A DNA stretch of 64,000 bases, taken from assembly GCA_029569255.1 (NCBI GenBank), contig JAKQUO010000028.1:65335-129334 (forward strand). Direction: 5' to 3'. Positions 62,677 to 64,000 of the stretch are shown here, piece after piece. Made by a program: the position numbers and the translations under genes. A model generated the notes under the pieces. That model was not told the origin of the DNA. It saw only the letters and a program-made list of their open reading frames with translations, and did not search any database. Origin of the DNA: Acidobacteriota bacterium. Its GTDB lineage: Bacteria; Acidobacteriota; Aminicenantia; Aminicenantales; Saccharicenantaceae. Position 1 is the stretch's first letter. Each line of letters begins with the position of its first letter.

Positions 62677-63882
62677 TTATTTCTTCAGGACCGCCGCGGC
62701 GACGACGTTGGCCACCTTGCTCCGCATGGCGACGATGTCCCCTTTGTCGTCGGGGTGGACGCGGTTGGTCAGGAAGATCACGGCGACGCCCGTCTCCGGG
62801 TCGATCCAGACGGACGTCCCGGTGTAGCCGGAGTGGCCGTAGGAGGCCGGGCCGAAGAGGTCGCCCCGGACGGTCGAATAATCGGTTTCGAGGTCCCAGC
62901 CGAGGCCCCGGCCGGCCGGGGCGACCTTGGGGTAGATCTCGATCATGCGCCGGACGGCCAGCGGGCTGAGGACCCGGACGCCGCCCGCCTCCCCGCCGTC
63001 GAGGAGCATCCGGGCGAAGACGGCCAGGTCGTCGGCGGTCGAGAACAGCCCGGCGTTGCCCGAGACCCCGCCCTGCAGCCGGGCCAGGGGATCGTGGACG
63101 ACGCCGCGCAGGGGGCGGCCGTCGACAACCTCGGTCGGGACGCACTCGGAAAGCAGCGCCTCGGCCGGCCGGAAAAAGGTCCTGGCCATGCCCAGGGGCC
63201 GGAAGACCGTCTCGGCCGTGAAATCGTCCAGAGCGCGGCCGGTGACCTTCTGGACGATGTCGGCCAACGTGATGTAGTTGAGGCAGCTGTAGACGAACCT
63301 GTCCCCAGCGGGGGACTCCTTGGGCAGCCCGGCGATGAGGCGGGCGAGGTCGGCCGTCCGGCAGGGGTCGCCGAGCTTCCGGGCGGCTTCCCCGGCATCG
63401 GTGTAAGGGGGAAGGCCGGAGGTGTGCGTCAGCAGGTGGTACAGGCGGACCGGCTCCCCGGCCAGGCCCTTCTCGCCGTACCAGGGCGTGAACTCGGGCT
63501 CATATCGGTCGACGCGGTCCCACAGGCGGACCGCGCCCCGCTCGACCAGGACCATGACCGCGGTCGCCGTGGCCACGGGCTTCGTGACCGAGGCCAGGTC
63601 GAAGATCATGTCGGCCCTCATGGGCCGAGGCTCGGGCACGAGCTGGGAGCGGCCAAAGGCCCGGCGGTAGACGACGCGGCCCCTCCGGGAGACGAGCAGG
63701 ACGGCGCCGGGGAAGTCCTTGCGGGCCACCGCCTCCGCCATGAGGCCGTCGAGCAAGGACAGCTGCTTCGAGGACATGCCGACGTCCTCCGGCCTGGCCG
63801 CGGGAAGCGAGGCCGCCGCGCCCCGCCCCAGGCCGGCCACGGCGCCGAGGACGAGCGCGACCGAACAGGCTTTCTTCAGCAT
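62677..63882 (-). CDS. Exported beta-lactamase-fold serine hydrolase
   Basis: 401 residues, signal peptide 1-25. Serine motif SVTK in IFDLASVTKPVATA supplies the SxxK pair, the tyrosine lies in RFVYSCLNYITL, and HSGYTGTSVWIDPE replaces the KTG-type triad with HSG, as in class C-like esterases and D-peptidases (serine beta-lactamase-like, family S12/COG1680). Long insertions are absent. Such enzymes hydrolyse peptides or esters in the envelope; antibiotic resistance is not implied. Upstream lies the end of another minus-strand gene. Confidence 0.88.
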   Translation of the reverse strand: MLKKACSVALVLGAVAGLGRGAAASLPAARPEDVGMSSKQLSLLDGLMAEAVARKDFPGAVLLVSRRGRVVYRRAFGRSQLVPEPRPMRADMIFDLASVTKPVATATAVMVLVERGAVRLWDRVDRYEPEFTPWYGEKGLAGEPVRLYHLLTHTSGLPPYTDAGEAARKLGDPCRTADLARLIAGLPKESPAGDRFVYSCLNYITLADIVQKVTGRALDDFTAETVFRPLGMARTFFRPAEALLSECVPTEVVDGRPLRGVVHDPLARLQGGVSGNAGLFSTADDLAVFARMLLDGGEAGGVRVLSPLAVRRMIEIYPKVAPAGRGLGWDLETDYSTVRGDLFGPASYGHSGYTGTSVWIDPETGVAVIFLTNRVHPDDKGDIVAMRSKVANVVAAAVLKK

Positions 63883-63904
63883 GGGCCCCTCCTCCCCTTC
63901 CCCG

Positions 63905-64000
63905 TCATTTCGCCGCCGCCCCGGACGGGCCCTCTCTCCAGACCAGCCCGTCCTGGCGGATGCGCCAGCTCTCCCCGGTCTTGGCCGTGTAGGACGCCTC
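63905..64000 (-). CDS. C-terminal end of an unidentified protein
   Basis: The last 31 codons of a minus-strand gene that continues beyond the window; it reads through ...GESWRIRQDGLVWREG and ends GAAAK before TGA. It ends 22 bases upstream of the serine hydrolase ATG and may share its transcript. Too short to identify. Confidence 0.55.
   Translation of the reverse strand, partial: EASYTAKTGESWRIRQDGLVWREGPSGAAAK

Noticed and set aside
62677-63882. Antibiotic-resistance beta-lactamase
   Set aside because: The triad reads HSG in place of KTG and the overall pattern is the esterase/D-peptidase type of the fold; the name beta-lactamase describes only the fold.

Overview
This is a chromosomal window from a very GC-rich (roughly 70 %, judged by eye), Gram-negative-type bacterium. 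There is no 16S rRNA, so placement is an inference. Single-chain pyruvate:ferredoxin oxidoreductase next to a complete-looking complex I, Asp-box sortilin-like secreted proteins, paired M16 peptidases, DUF1080/GH127/GH20 glycan enzymes, DUF6600, DUF6599 and DUF362 proteins together resemble Acidobacteriota, especially Ca. Aminicenantes. Gene density is high, no gene-free stretch exceeds 300 bases, and I see no insertion sequence, phage or CRISPR array. -10 boxes close to TATAAT or TAGAAT with weak-to-good -35 boxes recur, so the housekeeping sigma signal is readable.

Layout. 1-4190: end of a nuo operon (nuoL partial, nuoM, nuoN). 4227-5568: an MFS transporter with an apparent frameshift, preceded by a 37-residue membrane protein that overlaps its start. 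5634-7381: RNase P RNA, whose 5' part lies inside the 3' end of an NtrX/AtoC-type sigma-54 regulator gene. 7529-11393: an active plus inactive M16 peptidase pair and an M29 aminopeptidase. 11483-17699 (minus): dnaX-ybaB-recR-PFOR operon. 17802-22101: DMT transporter, DUF6600 lipoprotein, and the unit promoter / tRNA-Ser(CGA) / homoserine dehydrogenase / terminator / tRNA-Ser(GGA), then tadA. 22176-24482: threonine synthase and a D-cysteine desulfhydrase-like enzyme. 24581-31713 (minus): sortilin-like Asp-box protein, MscL, GH127 arabinofuranosidase-like enzyme, gamma-glutamyltransferase. 31840-35101: an iron-sulfur/flavin amine or amino-acid dehydrogenase pair. 35154-41004 (minus): CBM9-like protein, GH20 hexosaminidase, NTF2-like lipoprotein, DUF2207 membrane protein, PilZ protein. 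41204-47282: acyl-CoA synthetase and a three-gene operon that looks like a 3-keto-glycoside pathway (dehydrogenase, epimerase-DUF1080 fusion, sugar/nucleoside symporter). 47407-50571 (minus): a giant metalloprotease / beta-propeller / beta-barrel outer-membrane protein. 50792-57630: a transporter, a 52-residue membrane protein, an AstE-like deacylase, two C69 dipeptidases and a DUF6305 protein. 57659-64000: DUF6599, DUF362, heparinase-like, unknown, and beta-lactamase-fold proteins.

Together the genes describe an anaerobic or facultative heterotroph that degrades peptides and glycans: secreted hydrolases, periplasmic peptidases, dedicated importers, amino-acid oxidation into ferredoxin/NAD(H), PFOR and proton-pumping complex I. 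The best candidates for undescribed biology are (i) the 50792-57630 transporter/deacylase/dipeptidase/DUF6305 cluster with its tiny membrane protein, (ii) the protease-propeller-barrel fusion at 47407-50571, (iii) the rnpB gene with its own promoter buried in a regulator gene, and (iv) the tRNA-Ser/homoserine dehydrogenase dicistron.
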